A DNA stretch of 64,000 nt, taken from contig CM029640.1 in NCBI GenBank assembly GCA_017311315.1, forward strand, positions 13,777,740 to 13,841,739. The letters run 5' to 3'. How positions within the stretch are numbered: position 1 is the first letter of the stretch; each line of letters starts with the position of its first letter. The position numbers and the translations under genes are program-made. Below are positions 1 to 9,588 of this stretch, piece after piece. The DNA comes from Dendrocalamus latiflorus. Its lineage: Eukaryota; Streptophyta; Magnoliopsida; Poales; Poaceae. A model generated the notes under the pieces. It saw only the letters and a list, made by a program, of their open reading frames with translations. It had not been told where the DNA came from and made no database searches.

Positions 1-417
1 TCGGTTTCAAAAGATGTAACAGGAATGGCGCAATTTCAACCCCTTAATCCTAGATGATTCTCTATGGGACAATGAGTGGGTTGATATTGGTACCAAAGAA
101 GTTCATCATGGAACGATGATTTTACATGGGGTCATATTGATGAAGCCATTGGTGCATCAAGTACGCTTCAAGGTTGCAATTTCCCTAGGAGGGCTCATGG
201 TAAGGTGATAGGTTACTCTTGCCGTGCTGCTCGTGTAGCAAGGGTGGTTGATCATGAGTCAAAGCCCAACAATAATGACAATGGTGATTATGATAATCTT
301 GTGCTTGATGAGCACGTTGATGATTTTGGCAAATCTCCACATTGTCCTACTCATGAGAGTGGTGAACCCTGTGGAAACACGAGCTATTTCGATGATCTTG
401 AGTTGGATGACATTTGA
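1..417 (+). pseudogene. Transposase-like C-terminal tail fragment, frameshifted
   Basis: The window opens inside a plus-strand reading frame that runs to a TGA at 415-417. The last 70 codons (from 205) are open and very rich in Asp, Asn and Glu. Reading upstream, the frame continues back to about 112, where the residues DDFTWGHIDEA are readable; before that the sensible frame (with WDNEWVDIG) is offset by one base, so there is a single-base indel near 108-116. The acidic tail with a DxTWxxIDEA-like segment resembles, from memory, the C-terminal tail of grass hAT-type transposases of the DUF659 kind, but the catalytic and dimerisation parts lie outside the window. It could instead be the end of another acidic plant protein. 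The frameshift argues that it is not functional. Confidence 0.35.
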
Positions 418-1682
418 TTTGAGGCTTGTTTTAAGCCATGTTGATGGATTGTCATGATTAAGCTGTACTTTTAGCCTTTTGCTATTTCAGATTTAGGAAC
501 TTGTTGTCGAGTTACTCAACTATCGTGTAGAACGCTACTGTCGTTGAGAATATGATGTTTTAGATGCTTAATTTCCTAATTACTCATTTGTTGTTATGTT
601 GTATGATTTGTGTTGTCCTTTTTAATTCATGGCACTATATTGCTCTCCCTTGAAGGTATTGTAAGAGTTCATCATAGTTTATCTTCATCATAATTCATAT
701 GCTCATTCTTGTTTTTTAATTTTTCAGCACTAAGGTCGCAAATCATGCTTTAAATATAGATTAAACAAGTCAAACAAAGAGAGTTTGGACTCAAAACATG
801 TAAGTCATCGATCCTCTCTTTAATTCAAGTTAATATATGCATGTGTACATACATATCACTGTCATATGTACAGTACCTATCAACTAGTAGAGTCGACTTT
901 CCAACTTAATAACCATGATCAAAAGTTACACCCATGATAATGCAAGATGGGATTCAGCAAGAATTCCAAACTGCTATAATAATATTGATTTGATGAGGGG
1001 GATGGCAAAAACTATGCGCACCAAATCAACTATCTTGTTCCATAATCCAAACACATATAAGGGCCTGACATCGAAGCACCTCCTAAATGTATGTGAAAAG
1101 GCGGGAGGAAGAAACCCCCCCCCCCCCCCCCCCCCCCCCTTACCGACTCTGGACTCTTCATTCGTAAGAAGAAGAAAAAACGTATCCTTTATCCATCTTT
1201 TTTTTTACAGAAAAGTTTAACATTCATTTCCAAACTGTTGTCAAAGTGAAAGCAATTTAGAAAATCATCAAAGGGTGGCGGTTCTAGGGGATCTATTTAT
1301 CGAGGAAAATTCACATTCATTTCCCATGAAATTCTGGAAGAACAATGCAGTTTCAGACTTTCAGTGGATATCTAGTTTGCCTTTTCTATCAACTACAACT
1401 CAGCGCACAATGTCGTAGTGACAGAAATACTAGAAGAATCTGGATGGACATCGATTAGCACAAACCACCATAAGCTCATGCAATCCAACAGGGGCAGTGA
1501 CAATGTAGGGTACATTGGAGTGCTCCTTAGAGGCCTCCGCTGCTTAAGCAGGGATATCCTGAGAAAAAACAGTGACAACTTGTATGAAAATTCTGATCTT
1601 AATATAACTATTCAAGCAATAACAGATAAGGTAGATATCCATATACTTTCACTAAAAAACATTATAAGCAATGGAAATAGCC
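418..1682. other. AT-rich interval without a recognised gene
   Basis: I see only short, biased reading frames here. The interval holds a 25-base poly-C run at 1115-1139 (listed separately) and no terminal repeats, domain motif or tRNA-like fold that I can recognise. A 94-codon plus-strand frame at 1418-1702 shows no family signature and overlaps the possible gene fragment on the other strand, so I do not call it. Confidence 0.5.
1115..1139. repeat. Poly-C homopolymer, 25 bases
   Basis: An uninterrupted run of 25 C residues lies between GAAA and TTACC. On the opposite strand it is a poly-G tract that could form a G-quadruplex. Runs this long are uncommon and are error-prone to sequence, so the exact length is uncertain. 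Confidence 0.95.
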
Positions 1683-1893
1683 TTAAGCCATTAGCCCCTT
1701 AACACCCTTAACATTGAGATTGCCAATCTTTAACAACTGAAAAACATACTTGCTTCCAGTATCAGCCAGGGGAAAGGAAATATGGGCTAACAATAATGCA
1801 GGATACTCCTTGCTGCACACATTTTTCCAAAAGCATCCTTAATAGTAGGCTCAGCTAGCTCCTGCATTTTGTCAAAAAGTGCACATCCAGCCA
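1683..1893 (-). pseudogene. Possible terminal exon of an unrecognised gene, one-base frameshift
   Basis: On the minus strand two overlapping frames give one continuous, unbiased-looking peptide. The upstream part (about 1893-1834) reads through DKMQELAEPTIKDAF. The downstream part (about 1833-1683) reads WKNVCSKEYPALLL and continues for about 36 more residues to a TAA at 1685-1683. The switch falls in a T-rich stretch (plus strand about 1825-1833), as expected for loss of one base from a homopolymer. An AAG just upstream of 1893 could be a splice acceptor. I do not recognise the family. It may be a decayed exon of a host gene or a transposon-borne fragment, and chance is possible at this length. 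Confidence 0.3.
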
Positions 1894-1951
1894 CTTAAAA
1901 GAGTGCCATACGTGGTAAAGTGACAAAATACCCTAAGCATAGAGATAAGAA

Positions 1952-1975
1952 AATAATAATAATAATAATAATAAT
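1952..1975. repeat. (AAT)8 microsatellite
   Basis: Eight perfect AAT trinucleotides lie in otherwise unremarkable DNA. Confidence 0.95.
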
Positions 1976-2193
1976 CCATTGCCCCCAGAAGCTCCAGCCC
2001 ATACAAATTAGGTAAGCGATACGGCTCCTATGTCCGATACTAACTCGTCGTATCAAACAACTCAGTCCATGCCCGACCACTGCCACACAATCATCTCACA
2101 CAGCACATCCTTATCCTTTCGCACTGGTAGCCAGTGTCCCCCAACCCCATTGATTCTCACCGGCGTCTAGAGCTCGGTACTCTCAATACCTTG

Positions 2194-2196
<3 letters not shown>

Positions 2197-2236
<40 letters not shown>
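2197..2236. repeat. (CT)20 microsatellite
   Basis: Twenty perfect CT dinucleotides, preceded by TTGCTC and followed by ATAG. Long CT tracts are common in grass 5' leaders, but no gene with a recognisable product follows. Confidence 0.95.
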
Positions 2237-2241
<5 letters not shown>

Positions 2242-2489
2242 TTTGCACTCAATAAAAGCCATGCGCCATGGTTGAGGCTCGTGTGGCGGTTACCATTTCC
2301 GTGGAGAGGCCAGAGTCAGCCGGACTTGTCGCCCCTACGGTCAAATCTCGCCGGATTTGGTGGGGACGAGGCCAGAGGAGTTGAGGGTGAGCCGTGCCAA
2401 GCTCGTCATACTAGATCCAAGCCCACCAGTGATGGTGTGGATTGTCCCCATCCTCCTCTTATGCTCGTCTCAAATGTTGATACTAGGTA

Positions 2490-3115
2490 AATTGAGTTGC
2501 AGCAGTTGTTTCGAATGTTCCAACACAAGATATGAAAATGTTGCAGATGTTTCGATGGTTACTTTGTTGTTGCAACAAGGTTTAATTTTTGTTGCAATAG
2601 GTTCTTGTAATTGTTGCCCCAATAGTTCAAATTTTTGTTGCACATTTTTGTTTGTTAATTTCTTATTTGTTGTATTCGAATCAAAGATTTGCTGCAAGCT
2701 TAGGAATTAATTGTTGCACTTATGGCATTTTTCGTTGCACTAGATCAAATTAGTTGTCTCATTCTCATCCATTCACCGACCAGGCCTACGCCTCCTAATC
2801 TCTATTCTCACATCCTAGCTCCTCCTCCTCCGGTGGCTCGTTAGTCTTTGACTAGGAGCTAGCCACCATCACATCCATGCTCATCCTGCTCTTCCCTCTC
2901 TCTCTCTTGCTCTCTCTAGATGTGTCATGGCAGCCAGTGACCAAAGGAACGAGGCAGCATGTCCGCTTCCGCAACCTCCTTTTCCTCCTAGTGTGGCCCT
3001 TGCCGAACAACGGTTTAGAGGAGTAAGATCCAACAGTTGGGAGATGGGCTATAAGTGATATCCAACGGTAGAAAGGAGCGAACGATGGGACAGTTCACAG
3101 CGTACATCCAGGCGC
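2490..3115. repeat. TTGTTGCA-motif-rich segment, probable dispersed grass repeat
   Basis: Between about 2495 and 2755 the words GTTGCA, TTGTTGCA and GTTGCAACA recur many times at irregular spacing. A GC-richer tail follows with 'ATCCAACGGTAGAAAGGAG' near 3060 and ends near 3115. From memory, grass genomes hold many dispersed repeats with such GTTGCAAC-rich arms, sometimes attributed to Mutator-like elements. I see no terminal inverted repeat or target duplication, so the class is unassigned. Confidence 0.35.
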
Positions 3116-4185
3116 TAACACGACCCTTTCTCAATATTACAAAGAAATAGCAATTGCAAAGTTAAGAGTAGATACCAGAGAAATTTGGCAATATATTTTT
3201 CAAGCAACAAAAGGATACATAGTAACAGCATTACGAATGGTGACAAACTACCATCCTTGTCCTGTTGTCCATCCAGCATTGAATGCTTTCTTAGCCCGAA
3301 GGCACTGATAATGTGCATCAATACTACAATATTAACAGAAGTATGATAGCACTATGGTGCTAACAAGCGCATGCTTGCTAACAGGCGCATGCTATATGTT
3401 ATGACTTATACCACCTTCCTTGACCAAATCACTCGATGGTTTATTTGATCAATTCCTTCTTGGCAGCAACGATTCACCAAACAGATGAATATTTCAGGAA
3501 ATTGTCTGCTTGATCAATGGAGTGAGAGACACAGGACCGGCCTTCTATGGAACACAACAAGAGCATACAACACCAAAGGGTTACTAGAACGATACTATCT
3601 TCAATATTTGCTGAAATGGCATTGAGCAATGGTTTCATTCACCAAGTAAACTAAAACTCCAAAATATATCAGCAATATCTTCAGAAAATGGTTTTAAATC
3701 ACAACTTGAGATAACAATTTTAAATCACTTATATGTCACTCCACATGCACAGCATCACATCAGAGTTAGGAACTTGAGAAACATTATTGGTGGCGCGAAT
3801 GCCTATCTTGGACACAGAGGTTCAGTGCTAGACTTAGATCATTAAATATGCTTCTTGGTGGATACCAAGTGATATTAACCTAAACTCTTAAGTGTTTCTT
3901 GGTGGATATTGGCAACACCACAACAGAATATGTATGGCTTTGAACTTCAAGATTGTAACTAGCATGTCTGCAGTCAGGTAAGGTTGTAATTAGCATGTCT
4001 GAAGTCAGGTACATGATTCTACAAAAATAGTTATTTACTGGTTCATCATTGCTTCTACCAATTAACAAAATGGTTAACTTTAGTTAGTGTCCCAGAAAAG
4101 CATGATAAGATCAACCTCCTTAATACTAAACTGAGATTGTGAAGCTTTCTAGCTTTAACTAGGATGGATTCTGTGGACATTCATA
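3116..4185. other. Non-coding interval with a short tandem duplication
   Basis: No supportable gene is visible. A 31-base unit beginning TTGTAACTAGCATGTCTG at 3953 is repeated with few changes at 3984. Near 3358-3392 a shorter unit containing AGCGCATGCT is also doubled. Otherwise I see nothing in this stretch. Confidence 0.5.
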
Positions 4186-4445
4186 CTCCCTCCAGTTCAC
4201 AAAAACATGTTGTTTTGGGAAACATACAGTCAAACTTTTAAACCTTTGGCTATTGATATCATTTTAAATATTTTGATTAGATATATGAAAATCATATGTG
4301 TAGACTCGCCTTGAAAAGTACATTCATAATATTATAATTTTATTAGGTTTTATAAACATATTACAAAAGAAATTAATAGTCAAATTTGTGTTTTGGAAAC
4401 AGTGTTGATGTCCAAAACAACATTTTTTTTGTGAACTAGAGGGAG
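4186..4445. mobile_element. Stowaway-like MITE (260 bp)
   Basis: The element starts CTCCCTCCAGTTCACAAAAA and ends with its near-perfect reverse complement (TTTTTTGTGAACTAGAGGGAG), and is flanked on both sides by the dinucleotide TA (4184-4185 and 4446-4447). The CTCCCTCC terminus, TA target duplication, length and AT-rich non-coding interior are diagnostic of grass Stowaway MITEs, which are mobilised in trans by Tc1/mariner transposases. The left terminus has one mismatch against the right within the first ten bases. It carries no coding capacity. Confidence 0.93.
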
Positions 4446-4671
4446 TATTTACTTAACTTGGCAACACTGCTAGTCAAATGATTTAGCCTGTAATGGAAAC
4501 CTGCATCTAGGGTTCGTACTACATTTTTATGAAGTTGGCATCCCTAATTATCACCAAATGTACTTTGTAAAGATCAGAATAAAATGGAACTATATGATCT
4601 TTTATGCTACTCAACCCAGAAGGGCAGCTGAATGTCTGCGATATATTGGTACCAAGGGGATCCAAACAAAG

Positions 4672-5004
4672 TGTCAGGGATGTGGGCCTTGGGCCCAAGG
4701 CCTAGTCGGTCTATTATTAGAAGTTAGAGATTAGTTTCTATTTGAATTAGCGATTGGTTTCCATTTGAGTTAGAGATTAGTTGCCTTGTATTAGAGATAG
4801 AGTTAGAGATATGATATGAGTTGGAGATATGATTGGGATTAGATTCCATCTGTTAGGGGGAGCCATCTATATAAGAGGGCTACCGCATGCCATTGTAATA
4901 AAGCAGAATAATATCAAAGTCTTCCTAGTCTATAGTCTCTCCTCTCTCCCTACGCCGACGCCATCCGGCCATCTTCTTGGTGGTGTTTACTCCGGTTCAT
5001 GACA
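4672..5004 (+). repeat. 5' LTR of the non-autonomous retrotransposon
   Basis: The LTR contains a TATA box (4868-4874) and an AATAAA signal (4897-4902) only 23 bases downstream, then a CT-rich stretch before the CA end. It ends three bases before the primer-binding site. Confidence 0.95.
4868..4874 (+). promoter_or_regulatory. TATA box of the 5' LTR
   Basis: TATATAA in the context CTATATAAGAGGG, repeated at the same place in the 3' LTR (6734-6740). Transcription should start roughly 30 bases downstream, within the LTR. Confidence 0.7.
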
Positions 5005-5007
5005 ACT

Positions 5008-5019
5008 TGGTATCAGAGC
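5008..5019 (+). other. Primer-binding site (initiator tRNA-Met)
   Basis: TGGTATCAGAGC lies three bases after the 5' LTR and matches the complement of the 3' end of plant initiator tRNA-Met, the usual primer for minus-strand synthesis in plant LTR retrotransposons. Confidence 0.92.
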
Positions 5020-5049
5020 AGTTGATCCCCTCCCACGACTTCTGCTACC

Positions 5050-6219
5050 ATGGCTAACGGCTAGAGCGACGCAATCGCGCTCTGCAAAGAGATCCGCGAG
5101 CAGTTGAAGGAAATCAAGGAATCGAATGAGAATACGATGAAGAAGCTACAAGAGATAATGAAGGCGCGTCATCATTCAACACCAGATCCCCAAATCACCA
5201 TATCACCAGATCTACAACAACAAGAACCATCTATTCATCTACTGCCAGCTTCCAGTGCCACAGCATCTCCGTCCAGTCCCTCCACCGTCGTCGTGGTCGC
5301 CACAGCATCTTCTCCGGCGGCTCCACCCAGCGCCACACCCAACATCGCCGTTCGGTCCGCTGCCGCGCCGCAGACCGCCACCGCTCGGGTCGCCGTTACC
5401 CGAGCCGTCGTCGTCGGCGTTGCCGTCCTCAGTCGCCGGCCAGCCGCTGCCCGGATACACGCAGGTCGCTGTCGACGTCGCCTTTTCTTCTTCGGCAATC
5501 AGACCCAGCCACACGTCAGTCGCCGCCTCTGGACGCTCTCAACCGGTTGCCGAACCTGGTCGCGGGTCGCCAACAACCGCCGCGGGTTCCTCCTCGGCAC
5601 CCCTCGCCGAGATCCCCCTGCACCCGAAGTTGTTCTCAGCGCCACCATCCGGATCCGTGCAAGCCTCCGCCCAAGTCGCCGTCGCCGGGTCCGCCTCCGC
5701 CGGAGCCGCTGCCGCCGCCGGCCCGCACAGGCCGACGCTCCTTCAGTCGCCGCTCCGCTGGCCGTCCGGGGATCCATCGCCACCGGATCCGGCGTTCTAC
5801 GCCGCCGAGGCACCCGGATCCGTCGCCGTTGCCGTCGCCGCATCTGCTCGAGCCGCCGCCGGGTCCGCCTCCGCCGCAGCCGCTTCTCCGGTTGGCCGCT
5901 CTGCCGGCTGCTTCGTCTGCCGCTGCCTCCGCCCGGACCACCTCCACCGCGCCCCCTCGGCTGCCTCCGCCGGATCCGTCTCCGCCCGAGCCGCTGCCGT
6001 CAGATCTGCCTCCGCCTGAGCCGCTGCCGCTGGCCGGTCCGCCCCTGCCCGGGTCGCAGCCGCTCTGCTCCGCCGCCTGGTCCGCCTCCGCCACCCCGCC
6101 GCCGACCGCTCCCTCGGTCGCCGCTCCACTGGCCACCGTTCCGCCGACCGCCGCCACTCGTCGCCGGGCCTTCAACGCCGCTGCGGCGCTTCTGCCCGGT
6201 CTTCAAGGCCCAGGACTGA
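5050..6219 (+). pseudogene. Internal ORF of the non-autonomous element, stop at codon 5
   Basis: An ATG at 5050 is followed in frame by a TAG at 5062-5064, and then by an open frame to a TGA at 6217-6219. The first 50 or so residues after the stop are charged and helical-looking (KEIREQLKEIKES), like a short Gag N-terminus. From about 5230 the base composition changes sharply to very GC-rich, and the product becomes a low-complexity Pro/Ala/Arg/Ser protein with no recognisable domain. All six frames are long here because of GC richness, so length alone is weak evidence. No zinc knuckle or catalytic motif is visible. The GC-rich part may be captured host sequence. Confidence 0.4.
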
Positions 6220-6537
6220 CTCTAGCGATGCGTTCGGGAGTTACGGTCGGTTTTAAAACCAACCGACAGCTGAAGAAAGAAGCAAAAAAAAGCAAAACAA
6301 AAAAACAAAAAAACAAAAACAAAAAATAAAAAAAATAAAAAATAAATTATTTTGCAGGCATTATATAAACAAAGGCGCTACACTTCGTCTAGCCTTGTGC
6401 CGTTTGGATTTGGGCCGGTCATCTCCATCCGCTGCAGCACCCCGCCACCGTTCGTCTTCTACATCGGCGTCGAATGTCTTCCATGGGCCGCCCGTCTAGC
6501 AGCTCGAGGACGAGCTGCATGTCCGAGAGGGGTGTAG
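6220..6537 (+). other. A-rich tract and polypurine tract of the non-autonomous element
   Basis: A hairpin with arms GTCGGTT and AACCGAC lies at 6246-6267, with the 12-base palindrome GGTTTTAAAACC inside it. About 75 bases of almost pure A with scattered C and T follow (6273-6347), then TTTTGCAGGC, which resembles a plant splice acceptor. The interior ends in GAGAGGGGTGTAG, the likely polypurine tract for plus-strand priming. Confidence 0.6.
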
Positions 6538-6870
6538 TGTCAGGGATGTGGGCCTTGGGCCCAAGGTCTAGTCGGTCTATTATTAGAAGTTAGAGATTAG
6601 TTTCTATTTGAATTAGCGATTGGTTTCCATTTGAGTTAGAGATTAGTTGCCTTGTATTAGAGATAGAGTTAGAGATATGATATGAGTTGGAGATATGATT
6701 GGGATTAGATTCCATCTGTTAGGGGGAGCCGTCTATATAAGAGGGCTACCGCATGCCATTGTAATAAAGCAGAATAATATCAAAGTCTTCCTAGTCTATA
6801 GTCTCTCCTCTCTCCCTACGCGGACGCCATCCGGCCATCTTCTTGGTGGTGTTTACTCCGGTTCATGACA
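6538..6870 (+). repeat. 3' LTR of the non-autonomous retrotransposon
   Basis: Second copy of the 333-bp LTR with the same TG...CA ends, TATA box and AATAAA signal. It differs from the 5' copy by three substitutions. Confidence 0.95.
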
Positions 6871-7867
6871 CAAACACATCATTTTATACATTTAAACTAA
6901 ACCAAACCCAACTCTGCAAGCTAACCAATTGTACATGGAAATTCAGAATAGGGAATAATTACAAAGAGAGAAGAATGCTTGCACTGCTTTACGATTTGTT
7001 TCACTTTGAAAAGAAAATGACTAGAAAGTTCCAGCTTAATGCTAACTCAAAAGACGAAATTGATGTTTCTTATTTTGGACTTAAGAGAGATTTTTAAATA
7101 AGAAAGGAAATAACAAAAAAGATCTCTCCTGTAATACTGTTTTTTGGCTCTTAAGTACCTGTAGTTACAGTATACAAAGATCATGCAGAGGAAAAGAATT
7201 CATTTTATAGGTAAGAAAATATCTCTTTTCAATCCCTTTGCACCTTCTTGTGCTATTTTCGCCCCCTGAAATTGGTTATGACGTGATATTTCCCAACATA
7301 AGACAAAGCCATCAGGAGAAATGAAATGGCAAGTTGGCAAATTAGCAATGGCACCAATGCTAAAATACTGCATATATTACCCTGGTGTTACGGAATAGGC
7401 AACAGCATACATGAATGTACATAGCTGAAGCAACAAGTTTGCATTATAAGTGATAAGGACACGGATTCTATAGATACATGTATTGTCCGTGAGTGAAGAA
7501 TGTGCAATGGCAAATAAAAATTTCGATAGGTAAATGCACACAAAATGCACTGGATGTTAGCCACCGAACAAAATTGACAACATTAGAAGTGATAAGTAAA
7601 AACCTTTTACACTGTCTACATTCTAAACATGCAAAAACTTTTACACTGTCTACATTCTAAACATGCTCAGTGACCAGCCAAAATTCCAAAATCCAAACAG
7701 ACTAGGTCACTCAAAATCCAACTTTTACAAGTTAATTTGCCAATTGCCAGTTTTCTTTCAGAAAATGGTGGACAGGCCCCCCTACAGATGGCAACAAAAG
7801 TCACATTTGACGTTCCATATGATAATTTCAACAAGGCTACAAGCTTCGAGTGATATTCAATAAGTTC
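6871..7867. other. AT-rich interval downstream of the small minus-strand gene
   Basis: No gene is visible. A 34-base unit starting CTTTTACACTGTCTAC is tandemly duplicated at 7604 and 7638. The part nearest 7868 is probably the 3' untranslated region of the minus-strand gene that ends there. The part near 6871 is the empty-site flank of the upstream retrotransposon. Confidence 0.45.
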
Positions 7868-8528
7868 TTAAGGTCCACTTCCAAATTTCACAAAAAAATG
7901 CATGAAAAATAAAAGAGCAACGAACAGTAACACATGAGCAGGCTCAACGATCTTGTAACCAGTCCTCGCCCTGAACATGGCCACAAAATCATCTGCAATT
8001 TTCAAGAAATGAATCAAGATAGCGTGAAAGCACCATGAGAAAGAAAAGGAAACTCACGAAGAACAAAAGGTTCATTACTTAGCATGAGATTAGATTATTG
8101 ACGTCGTGACCCGTGGTCGACAATGCTCACACCATCCTTCTCTCCCATAGTAAAATCCTCTCCACCAGACGTTTCAGACCCCGAAGCAGAATTTGGCTTG
8201 GAACCAGTGACCAAGCTTCCACTATTCCTTCCAATTCTCAGCAACTTGACAAAATCAAGGGAGTTCCTCACATTACTACTCCTAATGCCAACAAACGAGA
8301 GAGAAAATTGTCACAGAAAGCAACACAAAGAAGTAGTAAAAGACATTCATTGGTGGGCAAGAAATGGAGTGCATGTCGATGGAAACAAAAACGCAGGACG
8401 CCCAAGAAACAAGAAACTTACCTTGGGATAGGTTTGTTTGCAGGAGTTGCAATAAAAGGGTTGGAAGGAGATCGAGACAGGGTGCATAGACCTCTTAGTG
8501 CGCACCCAGTGATTCCCTCCGTATTTTC
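7868..8528 (-). CDS. Putative small spliced host gene, tail-anchored membrane protein, 5' end unresolved
   Basis: Three minus-strand segments join in one frame across two GT-AG introns: 8528-8422, 8281-8133 and 7992-7868, ending in TAA (7870-7868). Intron 1 (8421-8282, 140 bp) has donor AAG/GTAAG and acceptor GGCATTAG; intron 2 (8132-7993, 140 bp) has donor GTGTGAG and acceptor AATTGCAG. Codons are split in phase at both joins. The readable protein is about 125 residues: a Ser/Pro-rich part with SRSPSNPFIATPANK, a middle with NSLDFVKLLRIGR, a Ser/Gly-rich linker, then DDFVAMFRARTGYKIVEP and one hydrophobic segment (about 16 residues of L, V, F, A and M) close to the C-terminus. This layout suggests a tail-anchored membrane protein. 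I do not recognise the family. A TGA at 8531-8529 lies just upstream in frame, so a further 5' exon or another start is needed. No retroelement motif is present. Confidence 0.5.
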
Positions 8529-9055
8529 TCAAGGGCCAGTGCAAAGTATGGATGCAAAGGAGCTCAGATGTGCAATTAGGCGAAGCCCGAGAAGCCTGGA
8601 GGAGGAGGAGGAGGAGGAGGCGGCACAGCTCCTCCGGGTGAAGAGGATGAAGAATGATGCAGGAATTGGCGGCGGCGACGGGGGTGCGCCTGGGCGAGGT
8701 CACAGACAGCAAGTTGGGGCTTCGGCTTTGGCTCCTCATCTATGCAGAGGCTGGGGCTTCTCCAAGTTCGGAGGCGGAGGTGGAGCGGCGGAGCCCGGGG
8801 AAAGATAATCGAGCGCGCGCGCGCGCACCGTGGTAAAGGAGGCGGCAGCAAGGGGGGCGGAGAAGGCGGCTGCGGCAGGAGGAGCTCGCCGGGGATAGGG
8901 CGGGGCGGCGGGGAAAGAAGGGCACACGGGCCGGAGGTGGAGAAGACGAGGGAAGGGCGTGGGTGGTGGAGAAGATGAGGGAAGGGCGGCCGACAGATGC
9001 TGGGCTGATAGCCCACTTTCGAAGGACACCACCTGGCCTTGCCGACTCTGGCTTT
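8529..9055 (-). other. GC-rich, CpG-rich 5' region of the minus-strand gene
   Basis: This block changes abruptly to GC-rich DNA with GGA and GGC runs and an alternating GC tract (8815-8825). That fits a first exon and promoter of a grass gene read leftward. A 146-codon minus frame (9016-8576) is almost pure Pro/Ser/Arg and ends without a good donor, so I do not call it as the first exon. A CTCCTTTGC...CCCTTGAG stretch ending at 8528 could be a splice acceptor feeding the called coding segment. Confidence 0.4.
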
Positions 9056-9588
9056 TGTTGGATTAATTGGGCTAGGTCCATTTTAATTTAGCAATTAATC
9101 AAATAAAATTCTCATGCCCACATGAAAAAACTGTTTAGTCCCATATGAAGAATTGAATGGGAGTTACACCACTTTAAAAGGTGGAACGTGGTAACCCCTT
9201 GTGGAATTGGAGAGAGCCAATACACGCGCGTGCTCGCTCGCCTCGCCACGCCACGCATAAAAAGGCTCTCCACTCCATACGATAAAGGATAAGAAAGAAC
9301 AGTATTCTGTTTCTGTTTTTGTTGCTGTTCTCTGCAATCTCCGGTCTAGAACCTTGCACGCAAAGGGTTCTGGGCGAGTAGGCCTCCGAAACTCCGTCCG
9401 TTTGCGTACCTACACGGGTAGACGGGCGATCAAATTTTTGGGGAGCGTATTGGCGCGACTGCTCAATCTGTGACGTACGTCATCTACTTCCTGGTGGTGA
9501 ACTGTTCGCGAGACTGCACGGCGAACATCTTCCTGCATCACGCCTCGTCCTGCATCACGTCTCGATCGACTACATCGAATAGGCCATC
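9056..9588 (+). repeat. Probable 5' LTR and leader of copia-1
   Basis: The sequence begins TGTTGGATTAATTGGGC, has a TATA-like ATAAAAA at 9257-9263, and leads into a Gag start at 9589. The LTR end and primer-binding site are not obvious, and the 3' LTR is not in the window, so the right boundary of the LTR cannot be set. A GGGGAGCGTATTGGCGCG stretch near 9440 resembles the region just after the LTR in related grass copia elements, from memory. Confidence 0.55.

Larger units (their letters stand above)
4672..6870 (+). mobile_element. Young non-autonomous LTR retrotransposon (2.2 kb)
   Basis: Two 333-bp LTRs (4672-5004 and 6538-6870) bound a 1533-bp interior. The LTRs start TGTCAGGGATGTGG and end TTCATGACA, and differ at three positions (C/T, A/G, C/G), about 0.9%. 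A primer-binding site complementary to initiator tRNA-Met follows the left LTR after three bases. Flanking pentamers CAAAG (4667-4671) and CAAAC (6871-6875) are a near-perfect target duplication. The interior has no protease, reverse transcriptase or integrase, so movement must depend on an autonomous partner. A purine-rich GAGAGGGGTGTAG stretch precedes the right LTR as polypurine tract. The superfamily is not certain from LTRs alone. Confidence 0.95.

Noticed and set aside
1418..1702. A 94-codon plus-strand frame
   Set aside because: No family signature, and it overlaps the minus-strand exon remnant; likely chance.
8422..8739. A minus-strand frame starting at 8739 that runs through the same exon in another phase
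   Set aside because: Splicing it at the good donor (8422/8421) into the next exon gives a stop within two codons, whereas the called phase stays open across both introns.
8576..9016. A 146-codon minus frame as first exon of the small spliced gene
   Set aside because: It is in a different frame from the called segments, is almost all Pro, Ser and Arg, and no convincing splice donor joins it to 8527.
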